This document shows positions 1 to 15,060 of a stretch of DNA of 64,000 bases, one piece after another (the first letter of the stretch is position 1; every line of letters begins with the position of its first letter). A model generated the notes under the pieces. That model worked only from the letters and a program-made list of their open reading frames with translations. It made no database searches and was not told the origin of the DNA. This DNA comes from Candidatus Dependentiae bacterium (GTDB lineage Bacteria; Babelota; Babeliae; Babelales; Vermiphilaceae), in the NCBI GenBank assembly GCA_026389015.1, contig JAPLIR010000020.1:1-64000 (forward strand), written 5' to 3'. The translations under genes were made by a program, and so were the position numbers.

Positions 1-6056
<6,056 letters not shown>

Positions 6057-6059
6057 TTA

Positions 6060-6533
6060 TTATACTTTCACAATTTTTAGACATACATTAAATGCCGCAC
6101 GGTCCTGCGCGGTCAATGTTACTGTTGAACTATAAGAATTAATGAAAGAAATTTTTTCTGTTGTGCTTGTCGTAGTAAAACTCACCTGACATATCAGGTT
6201 TGCAAAACTGCACGTTGATATCAAAGATAAACCATGAGATGGCGTATCTTTTTTATATAATGAAAAATAATTTGCCTGACCTTGCACGATACAAAATGAA
6301 GCATTATACGTGCCAGCCTGATTGATGAGAAGTTCATACGGTGAAATTAATGAAAAGCCTGAACTAAACGTCGAAGTTCCAGTATTATCAAAAGCAACAG
6401 CAGCGCCAGGGGCTATTATTTGTCGCAAGTTGGTGTATAAATACGCATACTCAGTACCATGCACATAAGAAAATAGACCCAAAGATAATAAAACAACACA
6501 TGCAAAACGTTTGCCATCAAAAAGAAAAATCAT
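6060..6533 (-). CDS. Secreted BclA-C/C1q-like beta-jellyroll protein
   Basis: 157 residues. A signal peptide (ACVVLLSLGLFSYVHG) is followed by one compact domain. Its pattern AYLYTNLRQIIAPGAAVAF, then FSLISPYELLINQAGTY, then ANYFSLYKKD and ISFINSYSSTVTLTAQ, matches the layout of the C-terminal trimerising domain of BclA-type exosporium collagens and of C1q/TNF-like jellyrolls. Here the head is encoded apart from the stalk: the collagen-like gene starts 57 bases downstream and the GT2 gene ends 71 bases upstream, so the three are probably one transcript. AAAGGA precedes the start. It could be a trimerising or cap partner of the collagen fibre. Exported status is well supported; the fold assignment is moderate. 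Confidence 0.65.
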   Translation of the reverse strand: MIFLFDGKRFACVVLLSLGLFSYVHGTEYAYLYTNLRQIIAPGAAVAFDNTGTSTFSSGFSLISPYELLINQAGTYNASFCIVQGQANYFSLYKKDTPSHGLSLISTCSFANLICQVSFTTTSTTEKISFINSYSSTVTLTAQDRAAFNVCLKIVKV

Positions 6534-6604
6534 AGCCCAATCCTTTTTTAAAAATCATTATTTTTTATACGCAGCGTAAAATTTCGCTGAAAGTAAGTCA
6601 ATAG

Positions 6605-7438
6605 TTATCCTTGCAAAAAAGAAGCCAACTCAAGACGATTATAAGGTTTTTTTCCACATACTTCTTTACGGATTTTTTCTTGCTTTTCTTTGTGGTCGTT
6701 AAAAAATGAAAGTTGATTAGCATCGTTATATATACACAAAGGCTCACTGATAAATTTCGCTCGTTCTGCTGCCATTTCAAACATTGGATACATGGTTACC
6801 CCATCGGCAAACATCGGATAAAACTGACCTTCATAGAGCAAATCTTCGATTTTAATTAATTGATACAATCCTGCATAGAAAGTGCGCAAATGAGACAAAA
6901 CCCACCCTTGGTATTGACGCACCGTATTTTTTTCAACAAACTCTTGAGGTATTGGCCTACAAACACCCTTAACATTGCGCTTAAAATACCAAAATTGCCC
7001 AAAGGTCATCCACACATTAGGATCTTGATATTTTAAATTTAAATAGTGCAGCACATGCTCATGCGCAAACCAATCATCGCCATCAAGAATCACGATAATT
7101 TCGTCTTTAGCACACATATGAATCACATTATATTGGTTTGCTAAATGGCCCCGTCTTTTTTTGTTATCAAGAAATAGCACCCTATCTTGATAACCCTTTT
7201 CTTGAATATAGTTCTGCACTAACTGCCCGGTGCCATCGGTGGAACAATCGTTAATGTAAATCAAACGCCATGCATCGTATTGTTGCGACAGTATTGAGCT
7301 CACATTACACTCGTACCAATCTTTATTGTTGTATGAAGCGGTGACGATAACAAATTTTTTCTGTTCAGCATGCAAGGAAACGCACAGCGCTACAGCACAA
7401 AAGATGACGATACCATACAGTTTTGTTATGTGTTCCAT
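6605..7438 (-). CDS. Exported GT2-family glycosyltransferase
   Basis: 277 residues. The N-terminus has a signal peptide or anchor (YGIVIFCAVALCVSLHA), then a GT2 GT-A fold: FVIVTASYNNKDW at the nucleotide site, YINDCSTDGTG, and the metal-binding VILDGDDWFA. The C-terminal half carries HLRTFYAGLYQLIKIEDL, shared with the paralogues at 8508 and 28321. GT2 enzymes are normally cytoplasmic; a cleavable-looking leader ending in HA is unusual and puts the catalytic domain outside the inner membrane. It heads the operon leading to the collagen-like gene, so glycosylation of that protein is a reasonable inference. Donor and acceptor are unknown. AAGGAAG precedes the start. Confidence 0.85.
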   Translation of the reverse strand: MEHITKLYGIVIFCAVALCVSLHAEQKKFVIVTASYNNKDWYECNVSSILSQQYDAWRLIYINDCSTDGTGQLVQNYIQEKGYQDRVLFLDNKKRRGHLANQYNVIHMCAKDEIIVILDGDDWFAHEHVLHYLNLKYQDPNVWMTFGQFWYFKRNVKGVCRPIPQEFVEKNTVRQYQGWVLSHLRTFYAGLYQLIKIEDLLYEGQFYPMFADGVTMYPMFEMAAERAKFISEPLCIYNDANQLSFFNDHKEKQEKIRKEVCGKKPYNRLELASFLQG

Positions 7439-7585
7439 ATGACTTCCTTTTTATACATTTTTATACAACGCATCACACCATGGCCAAGGTTTCTACCTCT
7501 ACAAGATATAAACCATTGAATCCCCAGCGCAATAAAGTTTAAAATATTAAAAATAAGGGGAAGTGAGAGGCAATTGGGGGTAATC

Positions 7586-8503
7586 ATGAAAATTGGCACT
7601 ACGAGCGCTCCTATGCGGGTATTATATGCATTAGTTTTTATTGCCACAACGGCACATATAACCATATGTGCAACAGAAAAAAAAGTAGATCTCATTATTT
7701 TTTCATTCGACAGACCTTTACAACTTCATGCATTACTGAGCTCTATTGAGCAGTACGTCACAGAATTTAACGAAATACACGTATTGCTCCGCTGCAGCAA
7801 CAGCTCATATCAAGCAGCATACTACCAAATCAAATCGCAATTTCCCCATGTAAAATTTGCACAACAAGGTTCTTTACCAAAAAAAGACTTTAAACCTCTC
7901 ATGCTTAATTGTTTTAATAGTTCCGATGCTCCCTACATTGCGTTTTCAACCGACGATCTTGTTATTAATGATTATATCAATACTAACCAATGTCTTGATG
8001 CCTTAGAAAGTATCAACGCCTATGGATTTTATTTACGTTTGGGTAACAACATAACCTATTCTTACAATCGCGATATTCCACTGGTAGTACCACCGTTGAC
8101 CCACATTACTGACGATATTTATGCGTTTAATTTCAAAGATGGCATAAGCTATTGGGCCTACCCCAACAGCGTTGATATTGTCATCTATAAAAAAGCGGAT
8201 ATTAAATCTGCGCTCACTACTTTGCACTACACATCACCCAATATTCTCGAAAGCCGCTGGGCCCGCAATGCAGATACGTCAGGATTTGGTCTATGCTTTA
8301 AATATTCTAAGGGGTTTAATATCCCCCTCAATTTGGTTCAAGATGACTGGTACAACAAAAATAGCGCCATCTTTACACCGCAAGAGCTCCTTGATCTATG
8401 GAATCAAAATATGAAGATGGATCTTGTCCCCTTTCACCAGGCTAAGAATATCTCTGCGACTATGGCATATGTACCAACTTTTATTACACGAAATAAGGAG
8501 TAG
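7586..8503 (+). CDS. Exported glycosyltransferase-like protein
   Basis: 305 residues from the ATG at 7586, which has GGGGG five bases upstream; a TTG 12 bases earlier is in frame but less likely. A signal peptide (VLYALVFIATTAHITICA) precedes a GT-A-like start, VDLIIFSFDRPLQLHALL, and an acidic motif IAFSTDDLVIND in the place of a DXD. Further on, THITDDIYAFNF is shared with the second half of the neighbour at 8508. The family has no name I can give securely; a nucleotide-sugar transferase is inferred from the fold pattern. It is transcribed away from the collagen operon, and the next gene starts four bases after its stop. Confidence 0.7.
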   Translation: MKIGTTSAPMRVLYALVFIATTAHITICATEKKVDLIIFSFDRPLQLHALLSSIEQYVTEFNEIHVLLRCSNSSYQAAYYQIKSQFPHVKFAQQGSLPKKDFKPLMLNCFNSSDAPYIAFSTDDLVINDYINTNQCLDALESINAYGFYLRLGNNITYSYNRDIPLVVPPLTHITDDIYAFNFKDGISYWAYPNSVDIVIYKKADIKSALTTLHYTSPNILESRWARNADTSGFGLCFKYSKGFNIPLNLVQDDWYNKNSAIFTPQELLDLWNQNMKMDLVPFHQAKNISATMAYVPTFITRNKE

Positions 8504-8507
8504 TCTT

Positions 8508-9914
8508 ATGATACATTTCTTAGCATTATTAACCCTATTTTTATATGCGGCACCAACTTTTTGCCAGACGGCACCAACAAATCTGGTCGAAAAAAAAATT
8601 GTGGTGATTATTCCATCATTCAACAACGCGCCCTATTACGAAAAAAATATATCTTCAGTACTCACGCAGGACTACTCTAACTACCGCATTATTTATATCG
8701 ATGATTGCTCGACAGATGGTACTGGTGCTTTGGTTGAACAGCTCATTAAAGATAATCATCTTGAAAACACCATCACCCTCATGAAAAATAATTATTCACG
8801 CAAGGCACTGTCAAATCTCTACCGCGCTGCGCATCTGTGCGACCCTACCGATATTATTTTGGAATTGGATGGCGACGATTGGCTGACTCATAATCAGGTA
8901 CTTAAAAAAATTAACGAGCTCTTTTCGACAACCGACACATGGCTTGCCTACGCACAATACATGAATGTACCTGAAGAAAAAGCTAAAGAATTAAAAATGT
9001 CGATTATTGGTTATGCGCGCGAAACGCCACCTGCCCTCATTGCAAGTCGCGAATTTAGAGGAAAATGGTTGTGGTCAGGACTGCGCATGTTTTATGCATG
9101 GTTATTCGATGGCATTAAGCTCGAAGATCTCTTGTTGCCCGAAATGCCCTATAAAGGAAAGTTTTTTCCTACCAGTAAGGATGGCGCCATCATGTATCCT
9201 ATGCTTGAAATGGCCGGCTCTAGAATAAAATTTATTCCGGAAATTTTGTTGGACCGGAATGTCGACACACCGCTGAATGACTTTAAAGTTGGCAAAGAGT
9301 TGCAACAACATTGCGGCAAGGCACTTTTGGCATCACCTCAATACCCATTGCTCAATGAGCCGACAACGCAAAGTAACTATGAGCAGCCTAAGCGTGCCGA
9401 CATGCTCATTTTTGCCGATACAAATAAAGAAGCATTAGAAATGCTGCTCGATTCATGCATAGAAAACATCAAAGCTATTGGAACCATACACGTTGTAGAA
9501 CATCAAAAACACACGATACAAGAGATCAAGTCGCTCATCAATGCGATGACCAACGATTATATTCTGATTGCGCATAATAATGTCGCTTTTACCAAACCAG
9601 TTGATTTGTCCACATGCATAAAAACTCTCGATACTACCTATGCCCATGCATTTTATTTCGGCCTTGGCCTCAATGATTTTGGCGACCCGCAACAAAAAAT
9701 TACGTTGCCATGCGAGCAAATAATTGATGATATTTTTGCCTGGAAGTTTAGTTGTTTTGAGCCACAAAGCATTAATGATTTTGGCGTGACGCTGTATCGC
9801 AAAAATGATCTGCTTGATTTGGTGAAGAATGGACAAAAATCATTGCATGATTTTGCGAAAGGTTCAAGAAAAATAGGGCTCTTTTTTGAGAAAACAAAAG
9901 TAGCGCTCCGCTAA
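8508..9914 (+). CDS. Exported fusion: GT2 glycosyltransferase plus degenerate glycosyltransferase-like domain
   Basis: 468 residues from the ATG at 8508, with AAGGAG seven bases upstream. Signal peptide FLALLTLFLYAAPTFCQ. Residues about 30-260 are a GT2 domain: VVIIPSFNNAPYYEKN, YIDDCSTDGTG, LELDGDDWLT. Residues about 295-460 resemble the protein encoded just upstream: MLIFADTNKEALEMLLDSC and EQIIDDIFAWKF align with that protein's IIFSFDRPLQ and THITDDIYAF. Its acidic TDD position reads HNN here, so the second domain has probably lost metal binding and may act in acceptor binding. Fusion of two neighbouring families suggests they act on the same substrate. Confidence 0.8.
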   Translation: MIHFLALLTLFLYAAPTFCQTAPTNLVEKKIVVIIPSFNNAPYYEKNISSVLTQDYSNYRIIYIDDCSTDGTGALVEQLIKDNHLENTITLMKNNYSRKALSNLYRAAHLCDPTDIILELDGDDWLTHNQVLKKINELFSTTDTWLAYAQYMNVPEEKAKELKMSIIGYARETPPALIASREFRGKWLWSGLRMFYAWLFDGIKLEDLLLPEMPYKGKFFPTSKDGAIMYPMLEMAGSRIKFIPEILLDRNVDTPLNDFKVGKELQQHCGKALLASPQYPLLNEPTTQSNYEQPKRADMLIFADTNKEALEMLLDSCIENIKAIGTIHVVEHQKHTIQEIKSLINAMTNDYILIAHNNVAFTKPVDLSTCIKTLDTTYAHAFYFGLGLNDFGDPQQKITLPCEQIIDDIFAWKFSCFEPQSINDFGVTLYRKNDLLDLVKNGQKSLHDFAKGSRKIGLFFEKTKVALR

Positions 9915-9953
9915 GAGCAAGTTAGCGTACTTGCATTCTTTTTTAATGTGCTT

Positions 9954-10077
9954 CCCCAGCCGTCGCCTAGGCTATGGCGGGCTGACAAAGGGGTGCCTTT
10001 GAAATCCCAACACGGCATAATCGGCCTGCCAGCCATAGCTAGCCAAGCCGGAAGGCCTGGATTAGCGACGGCTGGGG
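9954..10077. repeat. Long inverted repeat, 13-bp perfect arms
   Basis: Arms CCCCAGCCGTCGC (9954-9966) and GCGACGGCTGGGG (10065-10077) are perfectly complementary and enclose further partial pairing (CTATGGC near 9972 with GCCATAG near 10032). GC-rich against AT-rich surroundings. The GCGACGGCTGG arm also occurs inside the repeat at 42850-43046, so it belongs to the same family or a nested relative. Confidence 0.7.
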
Positions 10078-10195
10078 CATCTTCGCGCTGTTTTTAACAG
10101 CGCCACGAGCTCCTTGGATGCCGTCGTATGAGGAACTACAGTTTATAGTCCATTGCTGGCGTATGCCTTTCGGCTATTCTGCAAAAAGTCTACCT

Positions 10196-10224
10196 CGCCG
10201 TCCTGCCTGAGCTTTGTCGAAGGC
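10196..10224. repeat. Half copy of the scattered palindromic repeat
   Basis: The stretch CGCCGTCCTGCCTGAGCTTT and the following GTCGAAGGC are nearly identical to the complement of the copy lying inside the gene at 29118 (30041-30070). Only one arm is present. Confidence 0.6.
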
Positions 10225-10260
10225 TTATTTTTGCTGTTCCTTAGAAGCCTTATGAAGAGT

Positions 10261-10310
10261 AAAAAAAAAGAGGATTGTTATAGCCCTTTCTAGGAGCTGA
10301 AACAATCCTC
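10261..10310 (-). terminator. Rho-independent terminator of the 10370 gene
   Basis: On the minus strand, stem GAGGATTGTT (10301-10310 complement) pairs with AACAATCCTC (10270-10279 complement) across a 21-base loop and is followed by nine T. It lies 60 bases after the stop of the minus-strand gene. Confidence 0.75.
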
Positions 10311-10369
10311 ATAACTTTTAATGAGCGTGCTATTTTTTTATACTATAATTGTAGAAAGTAACGCTTTAC

Positions 10370-10801
10370 TTAATTCTTTGGGAAATTAAGTAATTGCACT
10401 CTTGTGCCGTCAGCTAACTCTATTTTGCACATCCGTTCAGCCACAATCGTACCAGCTGCGGCTCCAACACAAGCCCCAGCTCCACCACCAATTATACCTG
10501 CAGCAAACATATCAAGAAGACCAAAAATAGTTCCAACCAAATCTTGTGATTTTGGCCTGTTTCCAGCAATAGCCCCACCGGTCAATGCGCCTGCGCTAAA
10601 ACCCGCTAAGACAAAACCTGAAATAATTGCTGTCTTTTTCACCCAAGTAGGTATAGTGACAGTATGTTTGTCCGTTTCATCAATTTTAGTTTGAATTTCA
10701 GTTATTTTTGTTAATTCTTTCATGCCAAAAGATTGTTGAATAGTGGTAAGCATCGTAGCAACAAACACCGCTGAAAATAATATTCTAATAGAGTTTTTCA
10801 T
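10370..10801 (-). CDS. Small exported/membrane protein with glycine-zipper helices, unknown function
   Basis: 143 residues; no family recognised. A signal peptide (ILFSAVFVATMLTTIQQSFG) is followed by a short polar stretch and two hydrophobic Gly/Ala-rich segments: AIISGFVLAGFSAGALTGGA (about residues 58-80) and MFAAGIIGGGAGACVGAAAG (about 98-120). GxxxG spacing suggests tightly packed helices, as in glycine-zipper membrane proteins. The tail IELADGTRVQLLNF is a short beta-like end. It stands alone, with its own terminator and divergent from the GH3 gene. A membrane-inserted exported protein is inferred. Confidence 0.65.
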   Translation of the reverse strand: MKNSIRILFSAVFVATMLTTIQQSFGMKELTKITEIQTKIDETDKHTVTIPTWVKKTAIISGFVLAGFSAGALTGGAIAGNRPKSQDLVGTIFGLLDMFAAGIIGGGAGACVGAAAGTIVAERMCKIELADGTRVQLLNFPKN

Positions 10802-11014
10802 AAAAAAAAGACCTTATATATCGAATGAAACATGATTATTAATTAATGAATATAATAACATATCCTTATTGCGTTGTACAATTTCATAAAGGAGGGTATT
10901 AATATAAAAAAAATGAAAACCAAATGAAATTCGAACTCTAGTTTTTTTGTAATTGATTTTAAATCAAGATACATTCTAACAAAATCATACTAAAAACAAG
11001 TTTTGAGAAACTCT

Positions 11015-12718
11015 ATGAATAGTGTCCGTCATATAATCGCTATTACACTGCTATTTTCACCTCTATTAACATATCCAATTTCTCAACAACGATGGGCAGA
11101 GCAAACGCTCGCTTCAATGTCAGTGGACGAGAAAATTGGCCAGCTTTTTATGGTCGCCACGGCTTCAGATTTTAACCAACCAGAAGAAGCGTTAGCCAGC
11201 GCACTCATCAAATGTCCCTACCAAATGGATCATGAGCACATCAAAGATTTGATTACCAACTACCATGTTGGTGGCATTATTTATCTTTTCAAAAGCACGC
11301 CCGAAAAACAAATGGACCTCACCAACGAATTACAAAAACTCAGCAAGCATCCTCTACTCATCGGCCAAGATTGTGAATGGGGTTTGAGCATGCGACTTTA
11401 TGACACCCTGAGATTTCCACGCAATATGACACTTGGTGCAATCCAAGATGAAGCATTAATCTATGAAATGGGTAAAAAGATTGGCAAACAATGCTCAGCT
11501 ATTGGTGTGCATATTAATTTTTCACCCGTAGTTGACGTTAATAATAATCCCGCAAATCCGGTGATTAACGACAGATCATTTGGAGAAAACAAAGAAAAAG
11601 TTGCTCGTTATGCCATACTCATGATGCGTGGATTGCAAGACGGTGGCGTCATGGCTTGTGCAAAACATTTTCCTGGCCATGGAGACACGAGCGTCGATTC
11701 ACATTCTAATTTGCCCGTGATCACGCACACAAGATCTCATCTAAATAACACCGAGCTATACCCATTCAAAAAACTTATTGCACAAGGCGTCGATGCCGTT
11801 ATGAACGCACATCTGTGCATCCCCACACTGGAGGATACGCCAAACATGCCATCAAGCTTGTCACACAAAATTGTCACCGAACTGTTGCAAGAAGAATTGG
11901 GATTCAAGGGACTCGTCATCACCGATGGCCTTGGTATGAGTGCAATCACCAAGCACTATGCACCAGGCGACATTGAACTCAAAGCATTACTGGCAGGCAA
12001 TGACATTATTTTGTGTCCATTGGATGTCCCAAAAGCTGTGGAACTTATTAAACAAGCTATACAAAACAAACAACTGAGCACTGAAGTATTAGATGCACAT
12101 GTAGCAAAAATTTTACAAGCAAAAGAAAAAATGAATCTACACCGTAATCGTTTTGTTGATAAGCATGAGGCTTACGCCGCTTGGTTGAATAATGATTATG
12201 GCTTAGAGCTAAAAAAGAAATTATTTGCAGCGGCAATAACTAAGGCAAGCGTTCATGATATACTACCCGTTAAAGCCACTGAAAATGACCGTATAGCGCT
12301 CATTAAAGTTGGAGGCCGCACAGAGTGCCACTTCAAAAATATGTTACTCCAGGAATGTCCTTGTGCAGATTTTTTGCTAGCCAGTAAACCATCCAACGAT
12401 GAAGTAGAAAAAATAGCGCAAAACGTTGCGCCGTATAAACATATTATTATTGCGCTTTTTGATATGAATAAATTTGCTCACCAGAATTGGGGAGTTTCAG
12501 AAAAAACCCTTGAGCTGATTAGAATATTAGAATCACAAGGGAAGAAAATTACCCTGGTTCTTTTTGGCAACCCTTACAGTTTGAGACTATTTAATCGCGA
12601 TAAACTTTCAATTATAGAAGCGTATGAAGATGATGCCGATGCACAACGAGCTGCCGCGCAGGTGATTCTTGGTACTTTAAAACCACAGGGCAAATTACCC
12701 GTAACGCCTCAGTATTAA
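11015..12718 (+). CDS. nagZ: Secreted GH3 beta-N-acetylhexosaminidase (NagZ-like)
   Basis: 567 residues from the ATG at 11015; a TTG 12 bases earlier is an in-frame alternative. Signal peptide IIAITLLFSPLLTYPIS. The GH3 barrel spans about residues 20-370: MSVDEKIGQLFMV at the start, the family signature KHFPGHGDTSVDSH (His/Asp of the acid-base dyad) and VITDGLGMSAI with the nucleophilic Asp. Residues about 390-567 form a second alpha/beta domain like the C-terminal domain of two-domain GH3 enzymes, so it is longer than cytoplasmic NagZ (about 340). It hydrolyses terminal beta-GlcNAc from muropeptides or other glycans; the leader indicates periplasmic or external action. It stands alone, with no visible operon partner. 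Confidence 0.9.
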   Translation: MNSVRHIIAITLLFSPLLTYPISQQRWAEQTLASMSVDEKIGQLFMVATASDFNQPEEALASALIKCPYQMDHEHIKDLITNYHVGGIIYLFKSTPEKQMDLTNELQKLSKHPLLIGQDCEWGLSMRLYDTLRFPRNMTLGAIQDEALIYEMGKKIGKQCSAIGVHINFSPVVDVNNNPANPVINDRSFGENKEKVARYAILMMRGLQDGGVMACAKHFPGHGDTSVDSHSNLPVITHTRSHLNNTELYPFKKLIAQGVDAVMNAHLCIPTLEDTPNMPSSLSHKIVTELLQEELGFKGLVITDGLGMSAITKHYAPGDIELKALLAGNDIILCPLDVPKAVELIKQAIQNKQLSTEVLDAHVAKILQAKEKMNLHRNRFVDKHEAYAAWLNNDYGLELKKKLFAAAITKASVHDILPVKATENDRIALIKVGGRTECHFKNMLLQECPCADFLLASKPSNDEVEKIAQNVAPYKHIIIALFDMNKFAHQNWGVSEKTLELIRILESQGKKITLVLFGNPYSLRLFNRDKLSIIEAYEDDADAQRAAAQVILGTLKPQGKLPVTPQY

Positions 12719-12981
12719 AAAAGATCTGAATGAGTTCCTGTTCTGGCTAAAATAATTGCCGTTGTAGTTTTTTGATACATAAGCAACCAATCAGGTTCAA
12801 TATGGCATTCCCAATACTTATTGAGATCGCCTTTTAGTTTGTGATTTTTATATTTTTGCGGCAAAGATTTTTCTGCAAGCAATAGCTGAATAACAACACT
12901 AAGCTTGTTCATATCTTTGCCACGTTTTTTAGTTTTTTCAGCATCTTTTACAAATTGCTTCTGATAGATGCGTTCCAACAT
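12715..12981 (-). CDS. YafQ-family mRNA interferase toxin
   Basis: 88 residues, the usual size. The sequence follows YafQ: KLKGDLNKYWECHIEPDWLL holds the conserved His, Asp and Trp, and the C-terminus ARTGTHSDLF supplies the last catalytic His and Phe. Such toxins cut mRNA in the ribosomal A site. The ATG directly abuts the antitoxin stop (12982), giving translational coupling in the antitoxin-first order. The 3' end overlaps the stop region of the convergent GH3 gene by 4 bases. All key residues appear intact, so it is probably active. Confidence 0.9.
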   Translation of the reverse strand: MLERIYQKQFVKDAEKTKKRGKDMNKLSVVIQLLLAEKSLPQKYKNHKLKGDLNKYWECHIEPDWLLMYQKTTTAIILARTGTHSDLF

Positions 12982-13242
12982 TTAAATACCCAGCTTTTTA
13001 GAAATGGCTTCGGCTTCTTTACCCTTGATAAGATCTTTTTTTTCTTCAATATCTTTAAACGATTTCAAAGTCTTTTTATTAGGAATATGATCGCTAAGCG
13101 CACACTCTTCAATTGACTCTATAGCTTCCAAGACAAGTTCTCGCATACTCTTGCCAAGAAGAGCGGCTGTCGCCTTTAGTCTTTTATGATCTATTAATGG
13201 AATATCGATGGTTATACGGGATAAATCGCTTCTTGTTTTCAT
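12982..13242 (-). CDS. Ribbon-helix-helix antitoxin (partner of YafQ-like toxin)
   Basis: 86 residues. The N-terminus DLSRITIDIPLIDHKRLKA followed by a helix pair (ALLGKSMRELVLEAIESI) has the ribbon-helix-helix pattern for DNA binding; the charged C-terminal half (FKDIEEKKDLIKGKEAEAI) would wrap the toxin. AGGAGTT lies upstream of the ATG. Family knowledge predicts autorepression by the pair; I see no clear operator in the 93 bases upstream. Confidence 0.8.
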   Translation of the reverse strand: MKTRSDLSRITIDIPLIDHKRLKATAALLGKSMRELVLEAIESIEECALSDHIPNKKTLKSFKDIEEKKDLIKGKEAEAISKKLGI

Positions 13243-13335
13243 AGAGAACTCCTATTTAACTGGTTGCATATCTTATAAAACATATTACCACAAATACATA
13301 AATAAGGGAACAATCAAAGCAAAACAGATCAGTTT

Positions 13336-15036
13336 TTACCAGCCGCCGCCTCCACCACCACCGCCTCCGCCACCGGATGAACCGCCACCACCCGAACCGC
13401 TGCTAAAACCTGATGATTTTCCAGGCACTGAGCTTGATGAGGAAATCACTGAGTTCAAATTACCGCTAACATCGGAAGAAAATGCACCGGCATCAAAGTG
13501 GTTGTTACCTAGACCACCATACCAGATTGGCACATAGACATGGCCTGCTTGCGCCATTTTTTCAAACATTGGAGCAAATTGGCGAGACCATGCTTTTTCT
13601 ACACCAAGCGCAATCGCATAGGGCAAATAGGTCTCATACAATTCTGGTGTTCTTGTTGGTGGCGTACCAATAATTTTTAAGCGTTCAGTTTCCGTGGTTG
13701 CCAGGAATAATTTAAACCCTTCTATTTTATTAGAAAGTTCCCACCCATCACGGGTGTAACCTTTTAATACAAAGTAGGTAGCAAGCAACACTAACCCATA
13801 GGTAACGGCGCCAATCACTAAAACAATTTCGGAAGTAAACAAAACAAAGGCAATCAGTAAAAAACCAAAAGCAATAAGGCCACCCATGAACATAGTTTCA
13901 GTATTAAAATTAAAATAGTTATCTAACTGCTCGCCATAATGGGATTGAACATCTTGAACAACGCCCTGCATAATTTCGTTATGTTTTTTTAATTCAATCG
14001 CATCTTTTTTTGCAAACAACGAATCGAAAATTTCTGCGTATAACCCACTATCGTTAATTTTTTTATTCTTTTTTAAGGTGTAAACATCGGCACCAAACCA
14101 TCCTGTTTTATGTTCAATCGTCAACCAACCCTGCACCGCCATATTAACGATTTCGGCAGTCAACACCTTGCTATCGTAACCCATTGATTGGAAATAACGA
14201 ATTTCTCCCGGCAACATATCTTCGGGCGGATAAAACAAGGGAATAATAGGTGTATCGGAACGATCTTTGCGCACTCGCACATAGGCAGGCCAGAACATAA
14301 TTAAAAGCAAAAATAGACCGAGAAGTAAGATAAAAATAGAAAGATTATCTTTAAAAAACCACAGTAACTTTTGTAAAAAACTTGGTTGATCAACGTATCC
14401 CTTAGGCCAACCAACAACAATGGTTAAGCCTTCATATTGACGTAAAGGAAATGTGGTAGCAAATTCAGCCTCATGCTCAGCTACATGACGAGTATAATTT
14501 TTTTGTTTTGAATTCTGACGCCCCGTGTAGGCCTCTATCTTAATTGTATCAGCAGGAATAGTGGAGGGCAGATGCACCGTAGCCGATGCCTCTTTAATCG
14601 GAAAACGCCAACCGTTACCAGTTACATTCCAATAGAGCTCATCATGATTCTCAAAAAAACCAAGCTGACGATTGGTGGTGTACTCAATGGTGAAGGTGTA
14701 TAACCCAGGATGCAAGTACGTAGCAGCAGAACCAATATAAATCTTTTTTCCATTGGAAGCAGATTCAACATGATACGGGGAACTTTTACCATCGCGCAAA
14801 ACAGCAGTAACATCAAACTGAACATTATAGGAATTGCCCCAGCGGTCTTTGTACTGGGTAGGAAATTCGCGCACAATGCCACGCTTAATGGCATCGCCTT
14901 CTGCTTGTACCGTGATCGTCTCGCGCACCCTCATGGAAGCATCTTTATGAATCGTAATATCACTCGCAAAAGACGCTATATATTCTTGCGCCTGCACAGA
15001 GACAGAGAATAATAAAGCCAGGATTAGAAAAACCAT
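13336..15036 (-). CDS. DUF2207 membrane protein with Gly-rich tail
   Basis: 566 residues. Signal peptide FLILALLFSVSVQA, then an extracytoplasmic beta-rich DUF2207 domain (about 18-215; IVREFPTQYKDRWGN, ELYWNVTGNGWRFPI), a transmembrane helix (about 230-250, IFILLLGLFLLLIMFW), a cytoplasmic region, a second hydrophobic pair (about 380-425) and a C-terminus of Ser/Gly ending in an 11-Gly run and Trp. DUF2207 proteins are commonly encoded beside LemA, as here (24 bases after lemA), and are membrane proteins of unknown biochemical role. The poly-Gly tract is the reason a proline-rich open frame appears on the other strand. Confidence 0.85.
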   Translation of the reverse strand: MVFLILALLFSVSVQAQEYIASFASDITIHKDASMRVRETITVQAEGDAIKRGIVREFPTQYKDRWGNSYNVQFDVTAVLRDGKSSPYHVESASNGKKIYIGSAATYLHPGLYTFTIEYTTNRQLGFFENHDELYWNVTGNGWRFPIKEASATVHLPSTIPADTIKIEAYTGRQNSKQKNYTRHVAEHEAEFATTFPLRQYEGLTIVVGWPKGYVDQPSFLQKLLWFFKDNLSIFILLLGLFLLLIMFWPAYVRVRKDRSDTPIIPLFYPPEDMLPGEIRYFQSMGYDSKVLTAEIVNMAVQGWLTIEHKTGWFGADVYTLKKNKKINDSGLYAEIFDSLFAKKDAIELKKHNEIMQGVVQDVQSHYGEQLDNYFNFNTETMFMGGLIAFGFLLIAFVLFTSEIVLVIGAVTYGLVLLATYFVLKGYTRDGWELSNKIEGFKLFLATTETERLKIIGTPPTRTPELYETYLPYAIALGVEKAWSRQFAPMFEKMAQAGHVYVPIWYGGLGNNHFDAGAFSSDVSGNLNSVISSSSSVPGKSSGFSSGSGGGGSSGGGGGGGGGGGW

Positions 15037-15060
15037 AGGCCCCTCCCAGTAGCTACGATG

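Larger units (their letters stand above)
9915..10369. other. Gene-free stretch with palindromic repeats
   Basis: 455 bases between two convergent genes. It holds a long inverted repeat (9954-10077), a small perfect hairpin (arms 10085-10092 and 10096-10103), a half copy of the scattered repeat (10196-10224) and the terminator of the minus-strand gene (10261-10310). I see no coding frame that looks real. Confidence 0.7.

Noticed and set aside
7426-7695. Minus-strand 89-codon frame
   Set aside because: Overlaps the start of the plus-strand exported transferase and the divergent promoter region; no ribosome site or family pattern.
13208-13537. Plus-strand Pro-rich frame
   Set aside because: Antisense of the poly-Gly tail of the DUF2207 protein.
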